From SKLM01 sp964575455 (GTDB lineage: Bacteria; Chloroflexota; Anaerolineae; B4-G1), in contig CAZNRX010000017.1 of NCBI GenBank assembly GCA_964575455.1, positions 1-64,000 on the forward strand: DNA of 64,000 bases. Direction: 5' to 3'. Positions within the stretch are counted from its first letter, which is position 1; every line of letters begins with the position of its first letter. Below are positions 1 to 7,228 of this stretch, one piece after another. The notes under the pieces were generated by a model, which saw only the letters and a program-made list of their open reading frames with translations, did no database searches and was not told the origin of the DNA. The position numbers and the translations under genes are program-made.

Positions 1-59
1 ACTCGACTGACTTCTGCCCCAGAGCTTTCGACCTTCCGCTGCTCGTTATCGCTGGTCAT
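1..59 (-). CDS. Possible 5' end of a divergent gene, cut by the window edge
   Basis: Reading leftward from an ATG at 59-57, the frame stays open to the window edge and gives about 19 residues beginning MTSDNEQRK. It lies divergently from the Rrf2 gene and close behind a possible reverse -10 (TATAAT on the minus strand at 83-78). Too little sequence is present to recognise a family, and the open frame could be chance. Confidence 0.25.
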   Translation of the reverse strand, partial: MTSDNEQRKVESSGAEVSR

Positions 60-71
60 CCGCTCATATAG

Positions 72-100
72 TTGACAATTATACTTAACTGTTGTATAAT
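72..100 (+). promoter_or_regulatory. Consensus sigma-70-type promoter of the Rrf2-copA unit
   Basis: TTGACA at 72-77 and TATAAT at 95-100 are both perfect consensus hexamers separated by exactly 17 bp. The start codon of the Rrf2 gene follows 45 bp downstream. Such a strong promoter in front of a repressor-family gene suggests that it is kept off by a repressor, probably the gene's own product. Confidence 0.85.
78..100. promoter_or_regulatory. Palindromic operator candidate overlapping the Rrf2 promoter
   Basis: A perfect 7-bp inverted repeat, ATTATAC at 78-84 and GTATAAT at 94-100 with a 9-bp centre, fills the spacer and the -10 box. Each arm contains TATAAT on one strand, so the dyad may serve two divergent -10 elements. 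Rrf2 proteins are dimers that bind dyads of about this size, so an autoregulatory site is the natural inference. Confidence 0.55.
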
Positions 101-145
101 AGATTCACGGTAAGCTAAGCAGAATATTAAGCGACAGGACCAACG

Positions 146-571
146 ATGATAAGGGTTTCGACGAAAGGGCGGTACGCGTTAAAGGCTATGGTCGATCTTG
201 CCTTGCACAGCGACAACGGGCCGGTGGCACGTCATGACATCGCCAAGCGACAGGCTATCTCGGCGGACTACGTGGCGCAGCTCTTCCGACCGCTTCAGGA
301 GGCAGGGTTGGTGGAGGGGGTCAAGGGACCGGGTGGCGGCTATCGCCTGACCCGAGCGCCCAGCGAGATCCGCGTGCGCGAGGTGGTGGAGGCTTTGGAG
401 GGTCTGATAGCGCTGGCCCCGTGCGTGGATGAGCATCAGGACACAGGTTGCCCCCGGGCTGACCACTGCGCGACACGCGGCGTATGGGAACGACTATCGA
501 CAGCTATGAGGGAATTGCTGGATGCATACACCCTGCAGGACCTGCGAAGCGAGGCCGAGAGGTTGGGCTGA
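146..571 (+). CDS. Rrf2 family transcriptional regulator
   Basis: A 141-residue protein of typical Rrf2/IscR length. The N-terminus (RVSTKGRYALKAMVDLA) is the winged-helix start of the family, followed by the recognition helix around residues 35-50 and the wing at KGPGGGYRL (60-68). Cysteines 93, 102 and 108 sit where IscR and NsrR hold their iron-sulfur cluster (C-x8-C-x5-C), so a redox, NO, iron or metal-sensing cluster is plausible. The gene is followed 53 bp later by a copper ATPase, with no terminator seen between them, which suggests co-transcription. Copper exporters are more often controlled by CsoR or CueR proteins, so this pairing is unusual. The family call is firm; the inducer is unknown. 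Confidence 0.9.
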   Translation: MIRVSTKGRYALKAMVDLALHSDNGPVARHDIAKRQAISADYVAQLFRPLQEAGLVEGVKGPGGGYRLTRAPSEIRVREVVEALEGLIALAPCVDEHQDTGCPRADHCATRGVWERLSTAMRELLDAYTLQDLRSEAERLG

Positions 572-624
572 TGTCCGATATGCTGATGACGTTAGGCGAG
601 ATGACCTGAGCGTTAGGAGGTAAG

Positions 625-3189
625 ATGAACGAGGGAAAAACGATTGAAGCTGCACCGAGAGATAAGAACGTGTCCCTGCCCGTGCGTGGTATGACGTGCG
701 CATCGTGCGTGGCACACGTCGAGAAGGCGCTGAAGGGTGTCGAGGGCGTGGGCGAGGTAAACGTCAACCTGGCCACCGAGAAAGCGAGCCTCGATTTCAG
801 AACGGACGCGGTCAAGATGGGCGACCTGGTAAACGCAGTGGAGGAGACCGGTTACGAGATTCCGACCGAAACGACGACGCTCGATATCGAAGGTATGACG
901 TGCGCCTCCTGCGTCAACCACGTGGAACAGGCCTTGAACAAGGTGCCGGGCGTCATCGAGGCCAGCGTCAATCTGGCCACGGAGAGAGCCTCCATCACGT
1001 ACGTGGCCGAGAGCACCGGCCCTTCCGACTTTAAGAAAGCCGTGCGGGAAGCGGGCTACGAGGTGGTGGAGGGACCACAGAAGGGCACCAGTGTGGATGC
1101 GGAGGAACACGAGGACGAGGTAGTGCGGAAGATGCGCGAAGCCCGGTTCCGCATGCGCCTGGCGTGGCTATTCACCATACCCATCGTGATCTGGATGGTG
1201 GCTGAGATGTTCTTCGGCATCATCTGGCCGAACGAGACCGTTTTCAACCTAGGCATGATCGTACTGGCGCTGCCGGTGCTGTTCTGGGTCGGCCGCCGCA
1301 CGTACAAGAGCGGCCTGACGGCGGTAATGCATGGCTACGCCAACATGGACACACTGATCACGCTGGGCACCGGCGCATCGCTGCTCACCGGACCGGCCTC
1401 GTTCTTCTTCCCCGTGGCTAACTACGCGGGCGTCTCGGCGATGATCATGGCGTTCCACCTGACCGGACGTTACGTTGAGGAGTCCGCCAAGGGACGCGCC
1501 TCCCAGGCGATCCGCAAGCTGTTGGAGCTGGGGGCTAAGACGGCCCGCGTAATCCGAGATGGGGGAGAGGTAGAAGTCCCCATCGATGAGGTCCAGGTGG
1601 GCGACGTGATGGTCGTCCGCCCTGGCGAGAAGATCCCCACGGATGGGGTCGTCCTATCAGGGGAGAGCGCCGTCGACGAGTCGATGGCCACCGGCGAGTC
1701 GATGCCGGTCAACAAGCGGGAGGGCGATGAGGTCATCGGCGCCACCGTCAATCAAGAGGGGCTGCTCAAGGTGCGGGCCACCAAGGTGGGCAAGGATACG
1801 TTCCTGGCCCAGGTGGTCAAGTTGGTCGAGGAAGCGCAAGGCTCCAAGGTACCGATCCAGGCGCTGGCGGACCGGGTGACCGGTGTTTTCGTCCCCGCCG
1901 TGATGACAATCGCGGCGCTAACCCTCCTGATTAACCTGCTCTTCCCTGGCGTGATGAGCTCGCTGGTGGAGCTGGGATCGTTCCTGCCCTGGGTCAATCC
2001 CAGCCTGAGCCCCGTCACGCTGGCCATCGTCTCGATGGTGGCCGTGCTGGTCATCGCCTGTCCATGCGCCCTGGGTCTGGCTACACCCACGGCTCTAATG
2101 GTCGGCAGTGGCATGGGAGCCGAGCACGGCATTCTCATCCGCTCCGGAGAGGCGATCCAGACCCTGAAGGACGTGGCCGTCGTCATCTTCGACAAGACGG
2201 GGACCCTCACCAAAGGGAAGCCGGAGGTAACGGACATCGTCGCAGTGACCAATGAACAGATGACCCACGACCAGGTGCTGCGCTGGGCCGCCTCGGCGGA
2301 ACGAGGCAGCGAACATCCTCTGGGGCGCGCCGTCGTCGAGCGCGCAGAGCTGGATGGGGTCCCGCTGGATGAGCCACAAAAGTTCCAGGCCATACGCGGC
2401 CGCGGCATCACGGCGCTGCTAGACGGCCGCCGCGTGCTGGTCGGTTCACGTCGGCTGATGGAGGAGAAGAGCCTTGACCCCACCCCGCTTGAGCAGACGC
2501 TCCGAAGGCTTGAGAACGAGGCGAAGACAGCGATGCTGGTGGCCGTAGACGGCCAACTGGTGGGCGTGATCGCTGTGGCCGACACACTCAAGGAGGACTC
2601 GGCGAACGCTGTTGGAGCGCTGCACCGCATGGGACTGGAGACGGCGATGATCACGGGCGACAACCAGCGCACGGCCAAGGCGATCGCCGAACGTGTGGGC
2701 ATCGACCACGTGCTGGCCGAGGTGCTGCCCGACGGCAAGGTTGCTGAGGTTAAGAAACTGCAGGAGTGCTTTGGCTCGGTTGCCTTCGTGGGCGACGGGA
2801 TCAACGACGCGCCGGCGCTCACCCAGGCCAACGTGGGCATCGCCATTGGCACCGGCACCGACATCGCCATCGAGGCCAGCGACGTTACCTTGGTTCGCGG
2901 CGAGCTGACCGGTGTGGTCGAGGCGGCCAACCTGAGTCGAGCCACGTTCCGCAAGATCAAACAGAACTTGTTCTGGGCCTTCTTCTACAACGTGATCATG
3001 GTGCCGCTGGCCGTCATCGGCTGGATGCACCCGGTCCTCTCGGAGATCGCTATGGCGACGTCGTCTGTAACCGTCGTCACCAACGCCAACACGCTGCGGC
3101 GCGTCGATATCCGACCGGACTACATGAGGGAGAAAGAGGCAAAATCCCGGCCTGAGACGATCAGCCAGCCGGCTGGAAGTCCAGCGTGA
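625..3189 (+). CDS. copA: Copper-translocating P1B-type ATPase
   Basis: An 854-residue heavy-metal ATPase that uses ATP to pump Cu(I), possibly Ag(I), out of the cytoplasm. Two N-terminal HMA domains each carry GMTCASC (C25/C28 and C93/C96). The membrane metal site CPC is at 479-481, the phosphorylated aspartate of DKTGTLT is D523, and the hinge motif GDGIND lies at 723-728. The last helices end in a MHPVLSE plus SSVTVVTN pattern, as in CopA. A perfect AGGAGGT Shine-Dalgarno sits 3 bp before the ATG. All catalytic motifs are intact, so the pump should be active. Its position behind the Rrf2 regulator suggests shared control. The two-HMA architecture and the CPC motif favour copper over zinc or cadmium. 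Confidence 0.95.
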   Translation: MNEGKTIEAAPRDKNVSLPVRGMTCASCVAHVEKALKGVEGVGEVNVNLATEKASLDFRTDAVKMGDLVNAVEETGYEIPTETTTLDIEGMTCASCVNHVEQALNKVPGVIEASVNLATERASITYVAESTGPSDFKKAVREAGYEVVEGPQKGTSVDAEEHEDEVVRKMREARFRMRLAWLFTIPIVIWMVAEMFFGIIWPNETVFNLGMIVLALPVLFWVGRRTYKSGLTAVMHGYANMDTLITLGTGASLLTGPASFFFPVANYAGVSAMIMAFHLTGRYVEESAKGRASQAIRKLLELGAKTARVIRDGGEVEVPIDEVQVGDVMVVRPGEKIPTDGVVLSGESAVDESMATGESMPVNKREGDEVIGATVNQEGLLKVRATKVGKDTFLAQVVKLVEEAQGSKVPIQALADRVTGVFVPAVMTIAALTLLINLLFPGVMSSLVELGSFLPWVNPSLSPVTLAIVSMVAVLVIACPCALGLATPTALMVGSGMGAEHGILIRSGEAIQTLKDVAVVIFDKTGTLTKGKPEVTDIVAVTNEQMTHDQVLRWAASAERGSEHPLGRAVVERAELDGVPLDEPQKFQAIRGRGITALLDGRRVLVGSRRLMEEKSLDPTPLEQTLRRLENEAKTAMLVAVDGQLVGVIAVADTLKEDSANAVGALHRMGLETAMITGDNQRTAKAIAERVGIDHVLAEVLPDGKVAEVKKLQECFGSVAFVGDGINDAPALTQANVGIAIGTGTDIAIEASDVTLVRGELTGVVEAANLSRATFRKIKQNLFWAFFYNVIMVPLAVIGWMHPVLSEIAMATSSVTVVTNANTLRRVDIRPDYMREKEAKSRPETISQPAGSPA

Positions 3190-3325
3190 AGACACAGCGA
3201 TGGAGGGTCAGTGTGGCCTTGAGGCGAGAAGCAGCGGACCAATGCTCACCGTGATCCGCCCAATCAACCGACCAGACGCGATGTCGAACCATCGGCACAG
3301 ACCTCCAGCGCTCAAGCCGACATAC

Positions 3326-3949
3326 TCAGAGCACACCAGCTCCCAGCAGCACGCCCATGGCGACAAAGGCCACCGCGGAGATCCAGAGTAGAACCCGCCG
3401 GGAGGTGAGCCGGCATAGCACCCGCCCGCCGAGGATACCAATCGCAGTGACAGCGACCAGGGCCAACGCCCCGCCGACAAATACTGCCCAGGGATTCCCT
3501 TGCCCGCCGGAGAGACTGAGTACGGCCAGCTGAGTCTTGTCCCCCAGCTCGGCCAGGAACAGCAGTCCAAAGGTCCCCACGAAAGCAGCCCAATCCCAGG
3601 CAGAACCCATCGAGCACTGATCGCAAGCCTCCCCAAGACATTCACACTGCTCGCCCTGCAAACCGTCACCTCCCGCTCTTGAGGCCTGAGCGGCCACGAG
3701 GATACCCATTACCGCGAACATCAGCGCGGCCACTGTCGTGAGGACATCCTCGGGGACAACCCGCCCCAGTATCTGCCCACCCAGAGCGCCCAGCGCGGTG
3801 ACCAGCACCAGGGCGCCGCTGGCACCCACGAAAACGGGCCACGGCTTACGATACTTGCAGGTCTGCGTGACCACGGCCAGCTGGGTCTTGTCCCCCAACT
3901 CGGCCAGAAAGACGAAACCAAACACCGAGAATAACGCTTGCCAATCCAT
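3326..3949 (-). CDS. GDT1/TMEM165/MneA family manganese exporter (UPF0016)
   Basis: A 207-residue membrane protein made of two homologous halves of about three helices. Each half carries the family signature E-x-G-D-K-T (E17-T22 and E134-T139). Bacterial members (MneA, Mnx) export Mn2+, and eukaryotic GDT1 transports Mn2+/Ca2+. Length and inverted-repeat layout are normal. The loop between the halves (residues 100-113) is unusual: it holds four cysteines spaced C-x-C-x4-C-x2-C (C102, C104, C109, C112), which looks like a soft-metal site. The gene is convergent with copA and has its own promoter with a dyad at 4021-4060, so it is probably metal-regulated. Confidence 0.88.
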   Translation of the reverse strand: MDWQALFSVFGFVFLAELGDKTQLAVVTQTCKYRKPWPVFVGASGALVLVTALGALGGQILGRVVPEDVLTTVAALMFAVMGILVAAQASRAGGDGLQGEQCECLGEACDQCSMGSAWDWAAFVGTFGLLFLAELGDKTQLAVLSLSGGQGNPWAVFVGGALALVAVTAIGILGGRVLCRLTSRRVLLWISAVAFVAMGVLLGAGVL

Positions 3950-4020
3950 AGTCCCTCTATGCCTCTTCAGATCATCCGCTTTGCGCTTTGGTCGCAGCTT
4001 GACTGAGCACCGCGCCAGAA

Positions 4021-4060
4021 TCGACTCACGTTAATGTATCGTGAATCGAGCACTTGTCAA
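4021..4060 (-). promoter_or_regulatory. Promoter and dyad operator of the manganese exporter gene
   Basis: On the minus strand TTGACA (4060-4055) is followed after 16 bp by TACATT (4038-4033). An inverted repeat with 10-bp arms, nine of ten matching (4021-4030 against 4040-4049, 9-bp centre), spans the -10 box and part of the spacer. A repressor bound here would block polymerase. A manganese-responsive MntR/DtxR or Fur-type protein is a reasonable guess. I see no yybP-ykoY riboswitch signature in the leader. Confidence 0.5.
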
Positions 4061-4273
4061 GCCCCTCGTCAGCTGATGGTTCCCAGGCTGATCAACAGGC
4101 ACGCGCCCTGGCGCGATTCGCAGCTTGAACCTACAATGACGTCAGCAGACATCGAAAGCCTGCCTGGCTCGATCCTGTTCCACGCGCGGTGGCTCTGCAA
4201 GCTTCATCGCTTTCGCTTATGGTCACTATGGAGAGTGATTGAGATGACATCCGGAGAGAAAAGGAGTAGGTCC

Positions 4274-4669
4274 GTGGACACCACAACGCTGGTTCTGGCC
4301 GTTGCAGCCGTCGCCTTGTTGCTTTTTGCCCTCCGGAGAGGCCCCGACGTTGCCGTGGATGGCCTCTTGGCCGCATGGCAGACGCTCCGGCGCAATCTCG
4401 TCTTGCTGATCCTCGGCTTCGTGCTGGCCGGGCTGGTGCCCGGCGCGCCTTACGCCACCTTCCTGCTGGTGGCATCGCTCTACCAGGCCGGGGCCAGCCT
4501 GGGCGCAGTGGTGGGGTTCGTCTCCGCCTGGGCGCTCTGGTCCGTCTCACGCTTGCCCGTCGAGATGGCGCTGGTCGATCCACGGCCAGCCCTGATTCGC
4601 TACGGGGTCACGTTCATCGTACCACCTCTGGCCGGGATGCTTGCAGAGATGCTCGACCGATTTGTGTGA
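4274..4669 (+). CDS. Small multi-pass membrane protein, permease-like
   Basis: A 131-residue hydrophobic protein with about three to four membrane segments (roughly residues 3-20, 38-55, 58-80 and 100-125). The open frame extends further upstream, but GTG at 4274 is preceded by AAGGAG at 4261-4266 with 7-bp spacing, so I chose it. The end of the sequence weakly recalls the C-terminal half of YraQ/DUF318 permeases, but I cannot assign it firmly. No conserved ligand residues stand out. It sits alone between the divergent manganese exporter and tRNA-Phe. Confidence 0.5.
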   Translation: MDTTTLVLAVAAVALLLFALRRGPDVAVDGLLAAWQTLRRNLVLLILGFVLAGLVPGAPYATFLLVASLYQAGASLGAVVGFVSAWALWSVSRLPVEMALVDPRPALIRYGVTFIVPPLAGMLAEMLDRFV

Positions 4670-4764
4670 GAGAGGCACGACTGGAGATAGACGCGCGACC
4701 GAGAGGCCCTGACCAAACGCTTACCTCGTCTTAGTGAACCCACGTGCGGGGCCGCAGGCCTCAC

Positions 4765-4797
4765 AAAAAAAGGCCCGCTTGGACATGGCGGGGCCTT
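4765..4797 (-). terminator. Rho-independent terminator after tRNA-Phe
   Basis: On the minus strand a 7-bp stem AAGGCCC/GGGCCTT (4797-4791 and 4776-4770), extendable past a bulge, is followed by an uninterrupted T run at 4771-4765. It lies 7 bp past the tRNA 3' end and fits intrinsic termination of the tRNA transcript. Confidence 0.8.
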
Positions 4798-4804
4798 AGG
4801 GAGA

Positions 4805-4878
4805 TGCCGAGGCCCAGATTCGAACTGGGGACACCCTGATTTTCAGTCAAGTGCTCTACCAGGCTGAGCTACCTCGGC
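4805..4878 (-). tRNA. tRNA-Phe (anticodon GAA)
   Basis: A 74-nt cloverleaf: acceptor GCCGAGG/CCTCGGC, D stem GCTC/GAGC, anticodon loop CTGAAAA giving GAA, T arm CCCAG-TTCGAAT-CTGGG and discriminator A. The 3' CCA is not encoded. The anticodon stem has one G-U pair. A terminator follows directly. Confidence 0.95.
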
Positions 4879-4934
4879 ATCACGGCTGCTATTCTAGCCC
4901 AACTGGCAAGAATTGTCAAGCGACGAAAACGGCG

Positions 4935-5396
4935 CTAGGAAAGCGCCTGCCACACCATATCCAGCACTTGGTCGGCCAGCCAAACGCCATCCTTTCCCGT
5001 GGCTCCCCCCACCTCGTAGGCAGCGTCGACCACCTGGCGCGCCGTGTTGAGGGCCACGTAGATGGTCTGCTCCTCCTCGCTGATCGGCCCTTTCGCCCAG
5101 ACCGCCAGGCAGAGGTTCACGCCCAGAAAGGCGCGTCCCTCCCGCGCTGCTGCGCGGGCCGCCTTGGCAGAAAAGTCGCCCGCCTTCTTGAACTGAGGGC
5201 GTGGAAGCGCCATCAGGCCGATCGCCTCATCCACATCATCCACAATCAAGCTGTTGCCCAGCGCGTTGACGCCGTGCTCGGTATCGAAAAGGCGTCGACT
5301 GACAACGCCTCCCTCGCCGCACTCCACGGTTCCCAGCTTCAACTCCCGCTCGACGAGCTCCTCAGCCACGCGTTCCGCGATCGATTCCTCTGCCAC
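4935..5396 (-). CDS. CinA C-terminal domain-like protein (PncC-like)
   Basis: A 153-residue protein, close to the usual 160 of stand-alone CinA C-terminal domains, which deamidate nicotinamide mononucleotide. The N-terminal region RVAEELVERELKLGTVECG, then a GG-x2-S-RRL segment, and a later GVNLCLAVWAKGP stretch parallel the family's AESCTGGLLA..RL and ITGIAGP blocks. The catalytic serine of ESCTGG appears replaced by cysteine (VECGEGG, residues 24-30), so activity on NMN is uncertain. Start is GTG at 5396 behind a purine-rich GAGGGGG. It has its own promoter and is divergent from malQ. The family call rests on motif resemblance and is moderate. Confidence 0.55.
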   Translation of the reverse strand: MAEESIAERVAEELVERELKLGTVECGEGGVVSRRLFDTEHGVNALGNSLIVDDVDEAIGLMALPRPQFKKAGDFSAKAARAAAREGRAFLGVNLCLAVWAKGPISEEEQTIYVALNTARQVVDAAYEVGGATGKDGVWLADQVLDMVWQALS

Positions 5397-5452
5397 CCTA
5401 CCCCCTCGAGAACTACTCCACTCACCGAACCCTATCTGTAGCGTTGTACCAG

Positions 5453-5481
5453 ATTATAGACCGATGCCCCCTGTTGCACAA
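5453..5481 (-). promoter_or_regulatory. Promoter of the CinA-like gene
   Basis: On the minus strand TATAAT (5458-5453) stands 17 bp from a weak -35 TTGTGC (5481-5476). It is 57 bp upstream of the GTG start of the CinA-like gene. Confidence 0.6.
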
Positions 5482-5507
5482 CCAGCTCCGCACCGCGACG
5501 GTCCAGA

Positions 5508-5538
5508 TTGGTGCGCAAACGGGGAATTCTGCTATAAT
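5508..5538 (+). promoter_or_regulatory. Promoter of malQ
   Basis: A consensus TATAAT at 5533-5538 with only a poor -35 (TTGGTG at 5508-5513, 19-bp spacing). The malQ start follows 49 bp later. The weak -35 suggests low or activator-dependent expression. Confidence 0.55.
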
Positions 5539-5587
5539 GTGACAAGGTCTCAGGACTTCATACTTGATATCAGGGAGGTCTTCATAG

Positions 5588-7099
5588 ATGGCATTCCCCC
5601 GCCGCAGCGGCGTTTTGCTTCATCCCACGTCTCTCCCGGGTCGATTCGGCATTGGTGACCTGAGTCATCACGCCTACTGCTTTGTCGACTTCCTGGTCAC
5701 TGCCGGTCAGTCGTACTGGCAGATACTCCCTCTCAGCCCTACCGGCTATGGGGACTCCCCCTACCAGGCCCTGTCCGCCTTCGCCGGCAACCCGATGCTC
5801 ATCAACCTGGAGAAGCTGGTCGAGTTGGGGCATCTCTCGGAGGCAGACGTTGAGGATAGCCCAGCCTTTCCCGAGGACCGGGTAGATTTCGGGCCGGTCA
5901 TCCACTACAAATCGCAGCTTCTGGACCGGGCCTTCAAGACGTTCCGGGCCACAGGACCCGCCGACCAACGGGCCACCTTCGAGGGCTTCTGCGCGAACCA
6001 CGCCTACTGGCTAGACGACTTCGCCCTGTTCATGGCCCTGAAGCAAACCCACGATCTCCGACCCTGGCAGGAGTGGGAGCCAGAGCTTGCCGCCAGGGAG
6101 CCCAGCGCCTTGGCGCGCTCGCGCGAAGCGTTGGCCGACGAGATTGAGAACCAGAAGTACCTGCAATGGCAGTTCTTCCAGCAATGGCTGGGCGTCAAGG
6201 AGTACGCCAACCATAGGGGTATCGCGATCATCGGCGACATCCCCATTTTCGTCGCGTTGGACAGCGCCGACGTTTGGGCCAACGCCGACCTTTTCCGGTT
6301 CGACGAGAATCTCCAACCAACAGTCGTCTCCGGCGTACCGCCCGACTACTTCAGCGAGACAGGCCAGCTTTGGGGGCATCCACTCTACCGGTGGGACCTG
6401 ATGGCGGAGAGGAGCTACGCCTGGTGGATCTCCCGCTTCCGGATGGCGTTCACGCAGGCCGACGTGGTGCGCGTCGATCACTTCCGGGGGTTCCACAACT
6501 ACTGGGAGGTGCCGGCAGGAGCGAAGACGGCCATCAAGGGGCGCTGGCGGTATGGGCCAGGCGCCGACCTCTTCCACGTCGTCACCTCGGAACTGGGCGA
6601 CGTGGACATCATCGCCGAGGACCTGGGCGACTTCGATGAGGAATCTCGCGCCGCTCTCGACGCCCTGCAGGATACGTTCGGCTATCCCGGCATGAAGGTC
6701 CTCCAGTTCGCCTTCGGGGCCGGCCCGTCCGATCCCTTCCTCCCCCACAACTACGCGCCTGAGTGCGTGGTGTACACGGGTACGCACGACAACGACACGG
6801 TAACCGGCTGGTACCAGGTCAGCTCCACCGCAGAAGAGCGGGCCTACGCCTGCAGATACATGGACAGCGACGAGTTGGACATCGCGTGGGACATGATCCG
6901 CCTGGCATGGGCCTCCGTCGCCGACACGGCGATGACCACTGCCCAGGATCTGCTTAAGCTGGGACACGAAGCGCGGATGAACCTGCCGGGCACCGTCGGC
7001 CCACCTAACTGGAGCTGGCGATTCCGCAGCGGTGCGCTGACCAACGACATCGCCCGTCGCCTGCACGAGATGACCGCCACCTATGGGCGTAGAAGATAA
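5588..7099 (+). CDS. malQ: 4-alpha-glucanotransferase (amylomaltase, GH77)
   Basis: A 503-residue GH77 enzyme that transfers maltodextrin segments between alpha-1,4-glucans during glycogen or maltodextrin turnover in the cytoplasm. The N-terminus (RRSGVLLHPTSLPG, then GIGDLS) is typical. The catalytic nucleophile D297 lies in RVDHFRGF, the acid/base E344 in IIAEDLG and the transition-state aspartate D401 in GTHDNDT. Length is normal for bacterial amylomaltase. No other glycogen or maltose genes are nearby, so it looks like a stand-alone housekeeping gene. Confidence 0.96.
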   Translation: MAFPRRSGVLLHPTSLPGRFGIGDLSHHAYCFVDFLVTAGQSYWQILPLSPTGYGDSPYQALSAFAGNPMLINLEKLVELGHLSEADVEDSPAFPEDRVDFGPVIHYKSQLLDRAFKTFRATGPADQRATFEGFCANHAYWLDDFALFMALKQTHDLRPWQEWEPELAAREPSALARSREALADEIENQKYLQWQFFQQWLGVKEYANHRGIAIIGDIPIFVALDSADVWANADLFRFDENLQPTVVSGVPPDYFSETGQLWGHPLYRWDLMAERSYAWWISRFRMAFTQADVVRVDHFRGFHNYWEVPAGAKTAIKGRWRYGPGADLFHVVTSELGDVDIIAEDLGDFDEESRAALDALQDTFGYPGMKVLQFAFGAGPSDPFLPHNYAPECVVYTGTHDNDTVTGWYQVSSTAEERAYACRYMDSDELDIAWDMIRLAWASVADTAMTTAQDLLKLGHEARMNLPGTVGPPNWSWRFRSGALTNDIARRLHEMTATYGRRR

Positions 7100-7149
7100 T
7101 CACCCAGGAGCGGTGGCGACCTGCTCTTTCCCCTTCAGTGCCTCCGTGC

Positions 7150-7155
7150 TATAAT
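7150..7155 (+). promoter_or_regulatory. Possible -10 element upstream of the glcF-like gene
   Basis: TATAAT lies 73 bp before the start of the Fe-S oxidoreductase gene. I cannot find a convincing -35 at 16-18 bp, so this is only a candidate. Confidence 0.35.
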
Positions 7156-7228
7156 CAGTTCAGAGAAGGTACGGTCTAGGCCATGAGCCAAACGATGAGC
7201 GAACAGCACAAACAGCGAGAAAGACCTT

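Noticed and set aside
1752..2960. A 402-residue minus-strand open frame
   Set aside because: Antisense shadow of copA in GC-rich sequence, dominated by Ser/Arg/Thr with no recognisable domain.
3200..3391. A 63-residue plus-strand frame after copA
   Set aside because: No ribosome site or hydrophobic or motif pattern, and it runs into the end of the convergent manganese exporter gene.
3950..4020. Possible yybP-ykoY manganese riboswitch before the exporter gene
   Set aside because: The transcribed leader is only about 75 nt and lacks the conserved paired-stem core; the dyad at the promoter is a better candidate for control.
4851..5441. A 196-residue plus-strand open frame
   Set aside because: Starts inside tRNA-Phe on the other strand and is antisense to the CinA-like gene, which has a promoter and start of its own.
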